Shown here: piece by piece, positions 56,848 to 64,000 of the stretch | How positions within the stretch are numbered: the stretch's first letter is position 1 | How the letters are laid out: every line of letters begins with the position of its first letter | Made by a program: the position numbers and the translations under genes | Assembly (NCBI GenBank): GCA_947488605.1 | Contig: CANKZJ010000001.1 | Span: 496,001 to 560,000 of the forward strand | Direction of reading: 5' to 3' | DNA length: 64,000 nucleotides | Source of the DNA: an uncultured Paracoccaceae bacterium | GTDB taxonomy: Bacteria; Pseudomonadota; Alphaproteobacteria; Rhodobacterales; Rhodobacteraceae | Notes under the pieces: generated by a model | Told to the model about the DNA's origin: nothing | What the model saw: the letters and a program-made list of their open reading frames with translations, nothing else | Databases searched by the model: none

Positions 56848-59091
56848 CTAGCCCTCGATTTTCGTCAGATCAGCGACGCTCAGGCAGATATTCCTGATAC
56901 GCGACAACAGGTTAAGCCGATTTCGGCGCAACAGCGCGCTGTCGGCGTTCACCTGCACGTCGGTGAAAAATGCATCAATCGGTTTGCGAAGTGCCGCCAT
57001 AGCGGTCATCGCAGTGCTGAAATCTTCGGCAGCCATCGCGGGTGCTATCTTTGCATCTGCAGCATCAAGGGCGGCAAAAAGCGCCTTTTCCGCGTCATCT
57101 TCGGCATATTTGATGTCCGCCCCATAAGAGTATTCCACCCCATCCTTTTCCTCGGCTTGGGTCAGAATGTTGTTGGCGCGCTTAAAGCCTTGGATCAGAT
57201 TTTCACCGTCATCGGTGGCAAGGGTCGCCGCCAGCGCCTCGGCCCGTTTGACCAGCAGCGTCAGATCATCATTGCCCGGCATCGCAATGCAGGCGTCGAT
57301 GATGTCTTGGCGGATGCCTTTGTCTTTGAGGAAGACTTTGAGGCGGTCGTGGAAGAAGGAGAGGAGGTCCTTCGCTGAACTCAATCCGAATTTAATATCT
57401 TCACGTTCTTCGGTCGGTGGTTGGTCCAAACCTCTAGCTGATCTGACCACCTTATCAGCGTCTCGCGCAAACTGCTCAACCAAATCCTCAGGAAGCTTCC
57501 GCGCAAGAACTTCGAATGCTTCGCCAAGTTCAGCAAAGTCGTCATCACCTGCAATACGGCCTACATGCTTCGCAAATGCCATAAAGGATCGGTCAAATAG
57601 GACGATACGCAGATCATTCTCCAATACCAACCGAGTAACCCCCAGCGCCGCCCTGCGCAGCGCAAACGGGTCCTTACTCCCGGTCGGTTTCTCATCAATC
57701 GCCCAGAACCCGGTCAGCGTGTCGATCTTATCGGCAAGCGCCACGGCCACCGAGACAGGCGCTGTCGGCACAGCATCCGATGGCCCCAGCGGGGAATAGT
57801 GTTCTTCACAGGCCGCAGCGACCTGTGCGTCTAAGCTCGCCTCAGCGGCATAGTAGCGCCCCATCAGCCCCTGCAATTCAGGGAATTCATAGACCATTTC
57901 GGACGACAGATCAGCTTTGGCCACCTTTGCTGCTTGTTCAGCCAGATCAGGATCAGCACCCACGCTTGGCGCAATCTCGCGCGCCAACGCCGCGATGCGT
58001 TCAATCCGGTCTTTCTGGCTGCCCAGCTTGTTGTGGAAGGTCACATTCGCAAGGCTGTCCAGCCACGGCTGCATCCCCGCTTTCGCCACGCGCAGATCGT
58101 TTTCCCAAAAGAACTTCGCATCTGCCAAACGCGCAAACAGCACCTTTTGGTTACCCGCCAATATCGTCGCGCCATTGTCGGCGGTTTCCATGTTGGCCAC
58201 GGTCACAAAACGCTCGATCCGGTTTGTCTTCGGATTTCGCACGGAAAAGAACTTTTGGTGTTCTTTCATGGATGTCTGCAACACCTCGGGTGGCAGGCCC
58301 AAAAAGGCCTCATCAATCTGGCCCAGCAGGACGACGGGCCATTCGACCAGCCCTGCAACTTCGGCCAACAGCCCTTTGTCTTCAACCACCTCAAGGCCCA
58401 GCGCAAAGGCTTGCGTTGTTGCCTCGTTCCAGATCGCCTCGGCGCGTTCATCAGCACGCAAAACCACATTCGCGCGCTTTAACTTCGCCTCGTAATCATC
58501 AGTAGACACAACAGAAAATGCATCAGGCGCTAGAAAGCGATGCCCGCGCGTCGTGTTCCCAGATGTCATGCCATCCACTTCTAGCGGCACGACTACGGCA
58601 CCTGCCTCGTCGCTAAGAATGCACAGGATACTATGCAATGGACGCACCCATTTCAGCGTGCCTTCGCCCCACCGCATGGATTTGGGCCAAGGGAAATTGC
58701 GGATCGCTTTTTCCAGCACTTCAGCGATGATATCAGCCGCCATCCGTCCCGGTTTTTCGATCACGGCAAAGTAGACTTGCCCCTTTTTGTCGTCGCGCAC
58801 TTCAAGGTCCTCGCGGGCCACACCGGCACCGCGCAAGAACCCGTCAATCGCTTGATCGGGTGCGCCAACTTTGGGCCCCTTACGCTCTTCTCGCACTGCT
58901 TTGCTTTCGCCTGTCAGCCCTTCAACGGACAGGGTCAGACGGCGCGGTGTCGAAAATGCAGCCGCACCTGCATAGGTCAACCCCGCCTCGACCAAGCCGT
59001 CTGTCACCAGCTTGCGCAAGTCATCCGCCGCACGGGTTTGCATCCGTGCAGGGATTTCTTCGGAAAAGAGTTCAATCAGAAGATCAGGCAT
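56848..59091 (-). CDS. glyS: Glycine--tRNA ligase beta subunit
   Basis: A 747-residue beta subunit of the tetrameric bacterial GlyRS, which carries the tRNA-binding part. MPDLLIELFSEEIPARMQTRA, FPWPKSMRWGEG, SMKEHQKFFSVRN, and the anticodon-binding DALR-like C-terminus are typical. ATG 59091 is preferred; it shares one base with the preceding stop (TGATG). A GTG at 59094 is the in-frame alternative. Confidence 0.95.
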   Translation of the reverse strand: MPDLLIELFSEEIPARMQTRAADDLRKLVTDGLVEAGLTYAGAAAFSTPRRLTLSVEGLTGESKAVREERKGPKVGAPDQAIDGFLRGAGVAREDLEVRDDKKGQVYFAVIEKPGRMAADIIAEVLEKAIRNFPWPKSMRWGEGTLKWVRPLHSILCILSDEAGAVVVPLEVDGMTSGNTTRGHRFLAPDAFSVVSTDDYEAKLKRANVVLRADERAEAIWNEATTQAFALGLEVVEDKGLLAEVAGLVEWPVVLLGQIDEAFLGLPPEVLQTSMKEHQKFFSVRNPKTNRIERFVTVANMETADNGATILAGNQKVLFARLADAKFFWENDLRVAKAGMQPWLDSLANVTFHNKLGSQKDRIERIAALAREIAPSVGADPDLAEQAAKVAKADLSSEMVYEFPELQGLMGRYYAAEASLDAQVAAACEEHYSPLGPSDAVPTAPVSVAVALADKIDTLTGFWAIDEKPTGSKDPFALRRAALGVTRLVLENDLRIVLFDRSFMAFAKHVGRIAGDDDFAELGEAFEVLARKLPEDLVEQFARDADKVVRSARGLDQPPTEEREDIKFGLSSAKDLLSFFHDRLKVFLKDKGIRQDIIDACIAMPGNDDLTLLVKRAEALAATLATDDGENLIQGFKRANNILTQAEEKDGVEYSYGADIKYAEDDAEKALFAALDAADAKIAPAMAAEDFSTAMTAMAALRKPIDAFFTDVQVNADSALLRRNRLNLLSRIRNICLSVADLTKIEG

Positions 59092-59612
59092 CACTCGGTG
59101 CTTTCTGGGATTGGAGGGCAGTCGTCAGGTGGGCGGTTGCCGTCAAAGACGACCTCGCCACATGCGTTGATTTGGTGCCAAGCGTAACCGCGCCCGTCCG
59201 GGTAGATCGCGACGATCCGGTCGATGCCGTACTGGACGTTTTCAACACCCATAAAAGCAATTGCGTCTGTGCGCAGGTCGGCGCCGATTTGCATTGCATC
59301 AAAGCAATCGAACCACCCCGGTGCGACGCGCGGTTCAGCATTTTCGACGATCACATAGGTTTCCGTCAGCATCGCTTGGCTGAGTGTCGTCTCGAAACAG
59401 GCCCGATACCGCAGCGGGCTGCTGATCGCATCGATGCCTTCAAAGCTTTGCACGATGATGGGTTCCGGCTCGCCGGATGTCACAGAGGTAAGCTGCACGG
59501 CGTCGCCGCTCATCTGGACCTCTTCGTAGTAGGCATAGACCTGCTGGTAGTAGAGCACACCACCCAAGATTGCCGCCATTGCCAACATCACCACAATAAC
59601 CACCCGCGCCAT
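59091..59612 (-). CDS. Small membrane-anchored protein between glyQ and glyS
   Basis: A 173-residue protein with an N-terminal membrane anchor (VVIVVMLAMAAILGGVLYY, residues 4-22) and a periplasmic domain of about 150 residues containing four to five cysteines (CFETTL, FDCFDAM, ACGEV, DDCPPIP). I do not recognise a functional family. It is translationally coupled to both GlyRS subunits by one-base overlaps, which is unexpected for a membrane protein in an aminoacyl-tRNA synthetase operon. Confidence 0.72.
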   Translation of the reverse strand: MARVVIVVMLAMAAILGGVLYYQQVYAYYEEVQMSGDAVQLTSVTSGEPEPIIVQSFEGIDAISSPLRYRACFETTLSQAMLTETYVIVENAEPRVAPGWFDCFDAMQIGADLRTDAIAFMGVENVQYGIDRIVAIYPDGRGYAWHQINACGEVVFDGNRPPDDCPPIPESTE

Positions 59613-60532
59613 TAGGCCGCTGCCCCGCCTGCTTCGGTTTGCACGAATGCGTCAGCGCAAGCTTTTGCCAACGTACGCACACGCCCGATATAGGCTTGGC
59701 GTTCGGTGACCGAGATGACACCGCGCGCGTCAAGCAGGTTAAAGACGTGCGACGCCTTGATGCACTGGTCGTATGCTGGATGCGCCATGATGATCTTGCG
59801 TCCAGTTTTGGGGTCATCGGCCGGTGCGTCCAAAATGCGTTTGCACTCTGCCTCGGCGTCAACAAAGTGCTGAAGAAGCACATCCGTGTCTGCTATATCA
59901 AAGTTCCAGCGCGAGTATTCTTGTTCGGTTTGCCTGAACACATCACCATATGTCAGCGCAATCGGCGCGTCTGGGTCATTGAACGGCATATCCATCACGT
60001 GATCAACGCCAAGGATATAGATCGCCAAACGCTCCAACCCGTAAGTCAATTCGCCTGAAACCGGCTTGCAGTCGTGGCCGCCGACCTGCTGAAAATACGT
60101 GAACTGACTGACTTCCATCCCGTCGCACCAGACTTCCCAGCCAAGACCCCAAGCGCCCAGCGTAGGGCTTTCCCAGTCGTCCTCGACAAAACGAATGTCG
60201 TGCATGCTGGCATCGACCCCGATCGCCTTAAGCGAACCGAGATACAGGTCCTGCATGTCAGGCGGCGACGGTTTAATCAGCACTTGATACTGATAGTAAT
60301 GTTGCAAACGGTTCGGGTTTTCGCCGTAGCGCCCATCTGTTGGACGACGCGACGGTTGCACATAGGCCGCAGCCCAAGGCTTGCTGCCCAGCGCGCGCAG
60401 TGTCGTTGCGGGGTGAAACGTACCCGCCCCTACTTCCATGTCGTAGGGTTGCAAGATCGCACAGCCTTTGGCGGCCCAATATGTCTGAAGCCGCAGGATA
60501 ATTTCCTGAAAACTGCGTGGTTTGTCTGCCAT
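59612..60532 (-). CDS. glyQ: Glycine--tRNA ligase alpha subunit
   Basis: A 306-residue catalytic subunit of tetrameric GlyRS. The class II core is recognisable from [43 protein letters not shown], with [28 protein letters not shown] (motif 2 Arg) and [14 protein letters not shown] (motif 3). It is the first gene of the glyQ-small protein-glyS unit and has a 175-base upstream region shared with a divergent gene. Confidence 0.97.
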   Translation of the reverse strand: MADKPRSFQEIILRLQTYWAAKGCAILQPYDMEVGAGTFHPATTLRALGSKPWAAAYVQPSRRPTDGRYGENPNRLQHYYQYQVLIKPSPPDMQDLYLGSLKAIGVDASMHDIRFVEDDWESPTLGAWGLGWEVWCDGMEVSQFTYFQQVGGHDCKPVSGELTYGLERLAIYILGVDHVMDMPFNDPDAPIALTYGDVFRQTEQEYSRWNFDIADTDVLLQHFVDAEAECKRILDAPADDPKTGRKIIMAHPAYDQCIKASHVFNLLDARGVISVTERQAYIGRVRTLAKACADAFVQTEAGGAAA

Positions 60533-60707
60533 GTCGAACCCTCGTGCGCTTTGTTGCGTTCAATAGGGTGCGGGGGCGGAAGGGTCAATTGGGCAACGGG
60601 TATGGATTTTATGCACTGTTTTAGGCGATGAACACAGAGTTTGACTTGCGCGCGACGTCGAGGCGCGCCAACAAAATGGCGTCTAACAAGTCGATCCGAG
60701 GGTGACG

Positions 60708-62423
60708 ATGTACAAGGTGATACTTTCAATTGGCCTGCTTTGGTTTTCAGCCATGCAGGTCTCCGCACAAGACCGCTTTTGGGTCCAAGTCGAAGCCCAT
60801 CCAACCTTAGCTGAAGCTACAGACCGTGCCCGCGTCTACGCCCAGCGGTTTGGTGACGTGCAAGGTTACTATCTTGGAACCGGGTTCTACGGGATCGCAC
60901 TCGGCCCTTATACCGAAAACCTTGCGCGGTCGGAACTCGCGCGTCTGCGCGGCAGCCGTCAAATTCCATCCGATAGCTATCTGCAGAACGGACGCGGCTT
61001 TGAACAACAGTTTTGGCCAATTGGCGGGGCAAGCAACACCGCAGCTGTCGTAACGCCTCAAGAACCAGAACCACTGGCACCTGTGAGCATCTCCGGTGTT
61101 CAGGAAACGGTTGGTGAGGCCCGCGTGTCCGAGGCAAACCTGACACGCGAAAGCCGTGAAGAGGTGCAGTTGGCGCTGCAATGGTCCGGTTTCTACAATT
61201 CCGGCATTGACGGCGCATTCGGGCGCGGCACACGGCGCGCAATGGAGGAATGGCAGGTCGCTAACAGCCAACAGCCCACCGGCGTTCTGACGACGCAACA
61301 ACGCCGAGCGCTGTTGGAGCAATACAATGCCGACCTTCAAGAGGCAGGCATGGCCCTGATTACCAGCACAGAAGCCGGGATCGCGATGGAAATGCCAGCC
61401 GCCTTTGTCGCGTTCACAGAATTCCAACCGCCGTTCGTGAAATACGGGTCCCGTCAGGCTACGACGGGTGTCGAGGTCCTTTTGATTTCGCAGACCGGCG
61501 ATGCACAACGTCTTGCGGGGCTCTATCAACTGATGCAGGTGCTTGAAATCATTCCACCCGATGGCCCACGTTCGTTGCGCGGCAATGAATTCACCATCGA
61601 GGGCTTTGATGCCGATGTGCATTCCTTTACCCGCGTCAGCCTGGAGAATGGCGAGATCAAAGGGTTCACACTGGTATGGGATACGGGAGACGAGCGTCGT
61701 CGCCTGCGGGTTCTTTCCGAGATGGAAAAAAGCTTTCGTCGCTTGGAAGGCACGCTTGATACTGCAATCGTTCCTGCCAGTGCGGATCAATCCGTCGATA
61801 TGATCGCGGGGTTGTCTGTGCGCCAACCAGAGCTGTCACGGTCGGGGTTTTATGTAACTGACGACGGTCTTGTCGTTACAACATCGCAAGCAATTGACAG
61901 CTGTCAACGGATCACGATTGATCGCAATATCGCGGCGGAAGTCCTGGCAAGTTATGATGATTTTGGCCTCACTGTTTTGCGTCCGTTGCAACCCATCGCC
62001 CCGCTCGATTTTGCAACCTTCCAAACCGACATACCGCGTTTGCAGGATGATATTGCACTGGGCGGGTATCCATTTGACGGTGTACTGCCTGCGCCCACTT
62101 TGAACTTTGGGACATTGGTTGATCTGCGTGACCTGTCCCAAGATGACAGGATCAGTCGTCTGGATGTCGCAGCAGAACCCAGCAACGCAGGTGGGCCGGT
62201 TATGGACGCAAGTGGTGCTGTGTTGGGGATGTTGCTGCCGCGCAGTGGTACTGCACAAACGCTGCCGCCTGAGGTGCAGTTCTCGCTCAAGGGCGCGGTT
62301 ATCGCCGATTTGCTGGAACGTGCCGGAATTGCCGCCCGGTTAGGGACCGCTGATGCAGCAAAATCCCCGTTCGCATTGCAGCGGCAGGCGACGGATATGA
62401 CCGTTCTGGTTAGCTGCTGGTAA
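60708..62423 (+). CDS. Secreted SPOR-like/peptidoglycan-binding protein with a degenerate trypsin-like domain
   Basis: A 571-residue exported protein (signal peptide ending QVSA-QD at residue 20). Residues about 22-90 resemble a SPOR-type repeat, about 145-205 a peptidoglycan-binding domain (LQWSGFYNSGIDGAFGRGTRRAMEEWQ), and about 375-535 a trypsin/DegP-like domain. In the last, the catalytic triad appears lost: TTSQAID (393-397) stands where TAAH is expected, and PSNAGGPV (491-498) where GNSGGP is expected, so Ala494 replaces Ser. It may be a non-catalytic peptidoglycan-bound scaffold. ATG 60708 is chosen; GTG 60702 is an alternative. Confidence 0.82.
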   Translation: MYKVILSIGLLWFSAMQVSAQDRFWVQVEAHPTLAEATDRARVYAQRFGDVQGYYLGTGFYGIALGPYTENLARSELARLRGSRQIPSDSYLQNGRGFEQQFWPIGGASNTAAVVTPQEPEPLAPVSISGVQETVGEARVSEANLTRESREEVQLALQWSGFYNSGIDGAFGRGTRRAMEEWQVANSQQPTGVLTTQQRRALLEQYNADLQEAGMALITSTEAGIAMEMPAAFVAFTEFQPPFVKYGSRQATTGVEVLLISQTGDAQRLAGLYQLMQVLEIIPPDGPRSLRGNEFTIEGFDADVHSFTRVSLENGEIKGFTLVWDTGDERRRLRVLSEMEKSFRRLEGTLDTAIVPASADQSVDMIAGLSVRQPELSRSGFYVTDDGLVVTTSQAIDSCQRITIDRNIAAEVLASYDDFGLTVLRPLQPIAPLDFATFQTDIPRLQDDIALGGYPFDGVLPAPTLNFGTLVDLRDLSQDDRISRLDVAAEPSNAGGPVMDASGAVLGMLLPRSGTAQTLPPEVQFSLKGAVIADLLERAGIAARLGTADAAKSPFALQRQATDMTVLVSCW

Positions 62424-64000
62424 GCATAATATCTGATTTCACCCGAATGACGGTTGGACCCTTAATTGTAAGTGCCGTTTTGATCGCATCCTTGAATGCT
62501 TCAAGATCGGAGGGTTCTGCCGCTGCCGCGCCATAAGCCTCGGCCAGTTTCAGAAAATCGGGGTTGCGCTGAACGACAGCATTTGGTGCGATCTGGGCGC
62601 GCACCATGCTGTCTTCAATCTCGCCCAGCTTTCCATTGTCCCAAATAATGATGGGAAGGGAGAGTTCCAGCTCAACAGCGACAGCCAATTCTTGGACAGT
62701 ATACTGAAAACCGTAGTCACCAAGGATCGCGATGACAGGCTTGTCGCCCACGCCAATCTTGCCGCCAATCGCAGCGGGAAGCGCGTAACCGAGCGTACCA
62801 AACCCGTAGGGGTGGTGCCAATGGCCAGGGCGATCCATAGGATAGATCTCTTTGGCGGCATAAGCGAATTGGGTCATATCAGAGTAGAACATGGTGTCGG
62901 CAGGGACGGCTTCTTTCAGAGCATCAGCGACGGGGATGATACCGGGACGTTCCGCGTCGATTTCTGCACGCCAACGTGCGCGCGTGTCAGCAACTTCTTT
63001 CGGGGTCCATGTTGTCGTCTTGTCATCAATGATCGCGCTCAAGCTATCCGCCAGATGCGCGCTCGCATCGGCTAGTATCCGCGTTTCTGCGCGGTGTCGG
63101 TCAGATAGGCTTTCATGATCAAGATCAATACGGATCATTGGGGCTGTATGCCCCAGATGATCCCGCCAGAGATCTACTTCACTAAGTCTTGTGCCAACCG
63201 CAACAATCAAATCTGCCGATGCAATTACGTCCGCGCTGCTGGTACGCGCCAAACATGCACCAAAATGCAAGGGACTGTCATCGGGAATGATCCCGCGCCC
63301 AGCATAAGTTGTGAAAGAGGCGGCATTGAGCCTGAGGAAATGTGGCAACCACGCCGCAGTGTTGCGCGATGCACCGCCGCCAAATATGAAAACTGGACGT
63401 TTTGATTGATTGAGTTGCTCGGCCAAAGTGGCGCATTGCAAAGGTGCCGGTTCAGGACAGATAGGCCAATCGACCGGACGGGATAGGGCCACATCCGCCC
63501 GCCCTTCCAGCAGCGAAATTGGGACTTGAATATGTTTGGGTGACGGGACGTTCGTGACCATCTGCATCAGCGCCCGATCAATCAGCGCATAAGCCGCATC
63601 CGCCGTTCGCGCGGTGACAGACCAATCGCAAACCGCTGCTGCCGCCGCCTCTTGATCCTTCATCTGGTGCAACTGCCCGCGCTTTGCCTCGGTCTCGTCC
63701 AGCACTGAGGATATCACCAACATCGGCACGCTATCCGAATACGCCTGCCCCATCGGCGTCATGATGTTGCATAAGCCCGGCCCTGAAATCACGTAAGCCA
63801 CTCCTGGCTTGCCCGTTGCACGCGCGTAGCCATCAGCCATGAATCCGGCGCCTTGTTCATGGCGTGCCAGCACATGGGTGATCCCGGCTTCTTCAATGCC
63901 GCGGTACATCTCTTGGTTATGCACGCCCGGAATGCCAAAGATCGTATCGACACCGCGATCCTTTAGCATATGCGAGATTTGTGCACCAAGTGGGCGAGTG
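62410..64000 (-). CDS. ThDP-dependent decarboxylase/acetolactate synthase-like protein (5' end outside window)
   Basis: At least 529 residues remain; the open frame runs through the window edge, and the codons before ATG 63969 (reading T-R-P-L-G-A-Q-I-S-H) fit the family N-terminus, so the true start lies outside. The motifs VDTIFGIPGVHNQEMYRGI, HEQGAGFMADGYARATGKPG (catalytic Glu) and the ThDP/metal loop ILGDYGFQYTVQELAVAVE (GDG variant GDY) are present. Sequence resembles 5-guanidino-2-oxopentanoate decarboxylase (AruI) of the arginine transaminase route. Its 3' end overlaps the divergent-facing protein gene by 14 bases. Confidence 0.85.
   Translation of the reverse strand, partial: TRPLGAQISHMLKDRGVDTIFGIPGVHNQEMYRGIEEAGITHVLARHEQGAGFMADGYARATGKPGVAYVISGPGLCNIMTPMGQAYSDSVPMLVISSVLDETEAKRGQLHQMKDQEAAAAAVCDWSVTARTADAAYALIDRALMQMVTNVPSPKHIQVPISLLEGRADVALSRPVDWPICPEPAPLQCATLAEQLNQSKRPVFIFGGGASRNTAAWLPHFLRLNAASFTTYAGRGIIPDDSPLHFGACLARTSSADVIASADLIVAVGTRLSEVDLWRDHLGHTAPMIRIDLDHESLSDRHRAETRILADASAHLADSLSAIIDDKTTTWTPKEVADTRARWRAEIDAERPGIIPVADALKEAVPADTMFYSDMTQFAYAAKEIYPMDRPGHWHHPYGFGTLGYALPAAIGGKIGVGDKPVIAILGDYGFQYTVQELAVAVELELSLPIIIWDNGKLGEIEDSMVRAQIAPNAVVQRNPDFLKLAEAYGAAAAEPSDLEAFKDAIKTALTIKGPTVIRVKSDIMLTSS

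Noticed and set aside
60807-61826. 339-codon minus-strand ORF opposite the peptidoglycan-binding protein
   Set aside because: Shadow frame; no domain pattern, and the plus strand encodes a protein with signal peptide and recognised domains.

Overview
The window reads as a chromosomal segment of an alphaproteobacterium of the Rhodobacteraceae (Roseobacter-like) lineage. The basis is gene content and order: TRAP transporters, DUF1800/DUF1501 pair, DUF3422, DUF2244, the glyQ-small membrane protein-glyS-PPDK block, tandem Lrp genes beside ilvC, FolB with a long C-terminal extension, and moderate-to-high GC coding sequence. No phage, IS element, CRISPR array or rRNA operon was seen. Coding density is very high, many adjacent genes overlap by 1-4 bases, and no gene-free stretch exceeds 300 bases.

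Layout. 1-5.3 kb: tail of a response regulator and its sensor kinase, a secreted DUF1800/DUF1501 pair, and a small periplasmic protein. 5.3-13.1 kb: a catabolic island in which a Gfo/Idh/MocA dehydrogenase and a UTRA-type GntR regulator diverge from an operon for an SsuD-like flavin monooxygenase, an aldo/keto reductase, a flavin reductase and a three-part TRAP transporter. This enzyme trio matches the sulfoquinovose monooxygenase (Smo) logic and is the most interesting metabolic proposal here. 13.3-17 kb: GNAT acetyltransferase with an apparent ATT start, LicD-like protein, NUDIX hydrolase, PiT phosphate transporter. 17-22.2 kb: Sel1 protein divergent from a MauG-like dihaem protein, then an operon of two unrecognised proteins plus glycerate 2-kinase. 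22.2-32.4 kb: D-xylose locus (xylFHGBA divergent from a ROK repressor), with the repressor translationally coupled to a CRTAC1/ASPIC protein that converges on a second MauG-like protein.

32.4-41.7 kb: DUF3422; ornithine decarboxylase preceded by a candidate Arg-rich leader peptide (second major finding); RluE; tRNA-Leu(GAG); LipB; YbdK-type carboxylate-amine ligase; cytochrome oxidase subunit I; metallophosphoesterase; DUF2244; YqeY. 41.8-49 kb: carA, FCD-type GntR, HAD nucleotidase, UbiH-like hydroxylase, class V aminotransferase, two overlapping Lrp/AsnC regulators divergent from ilvC. 49-54 kb: DMT exporter and a folB-folP-glmM operon, SleB-type hydrolase. 54.2-60.5 kb: glyQ, small membrane protein, glyS, then a diverged PPDK-like protein. 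60.7-64 kb: a three-domain secreted protein with a degenerate trypsin-like domain, and a ThDP enzyme cut by the window edge.

Starts were moved from the longest open frame where Shine-Dalgarno sequence, overlap with the neighbour, signal peptide or family N-terminus pointed to a different codon; these choices are noted per gene.
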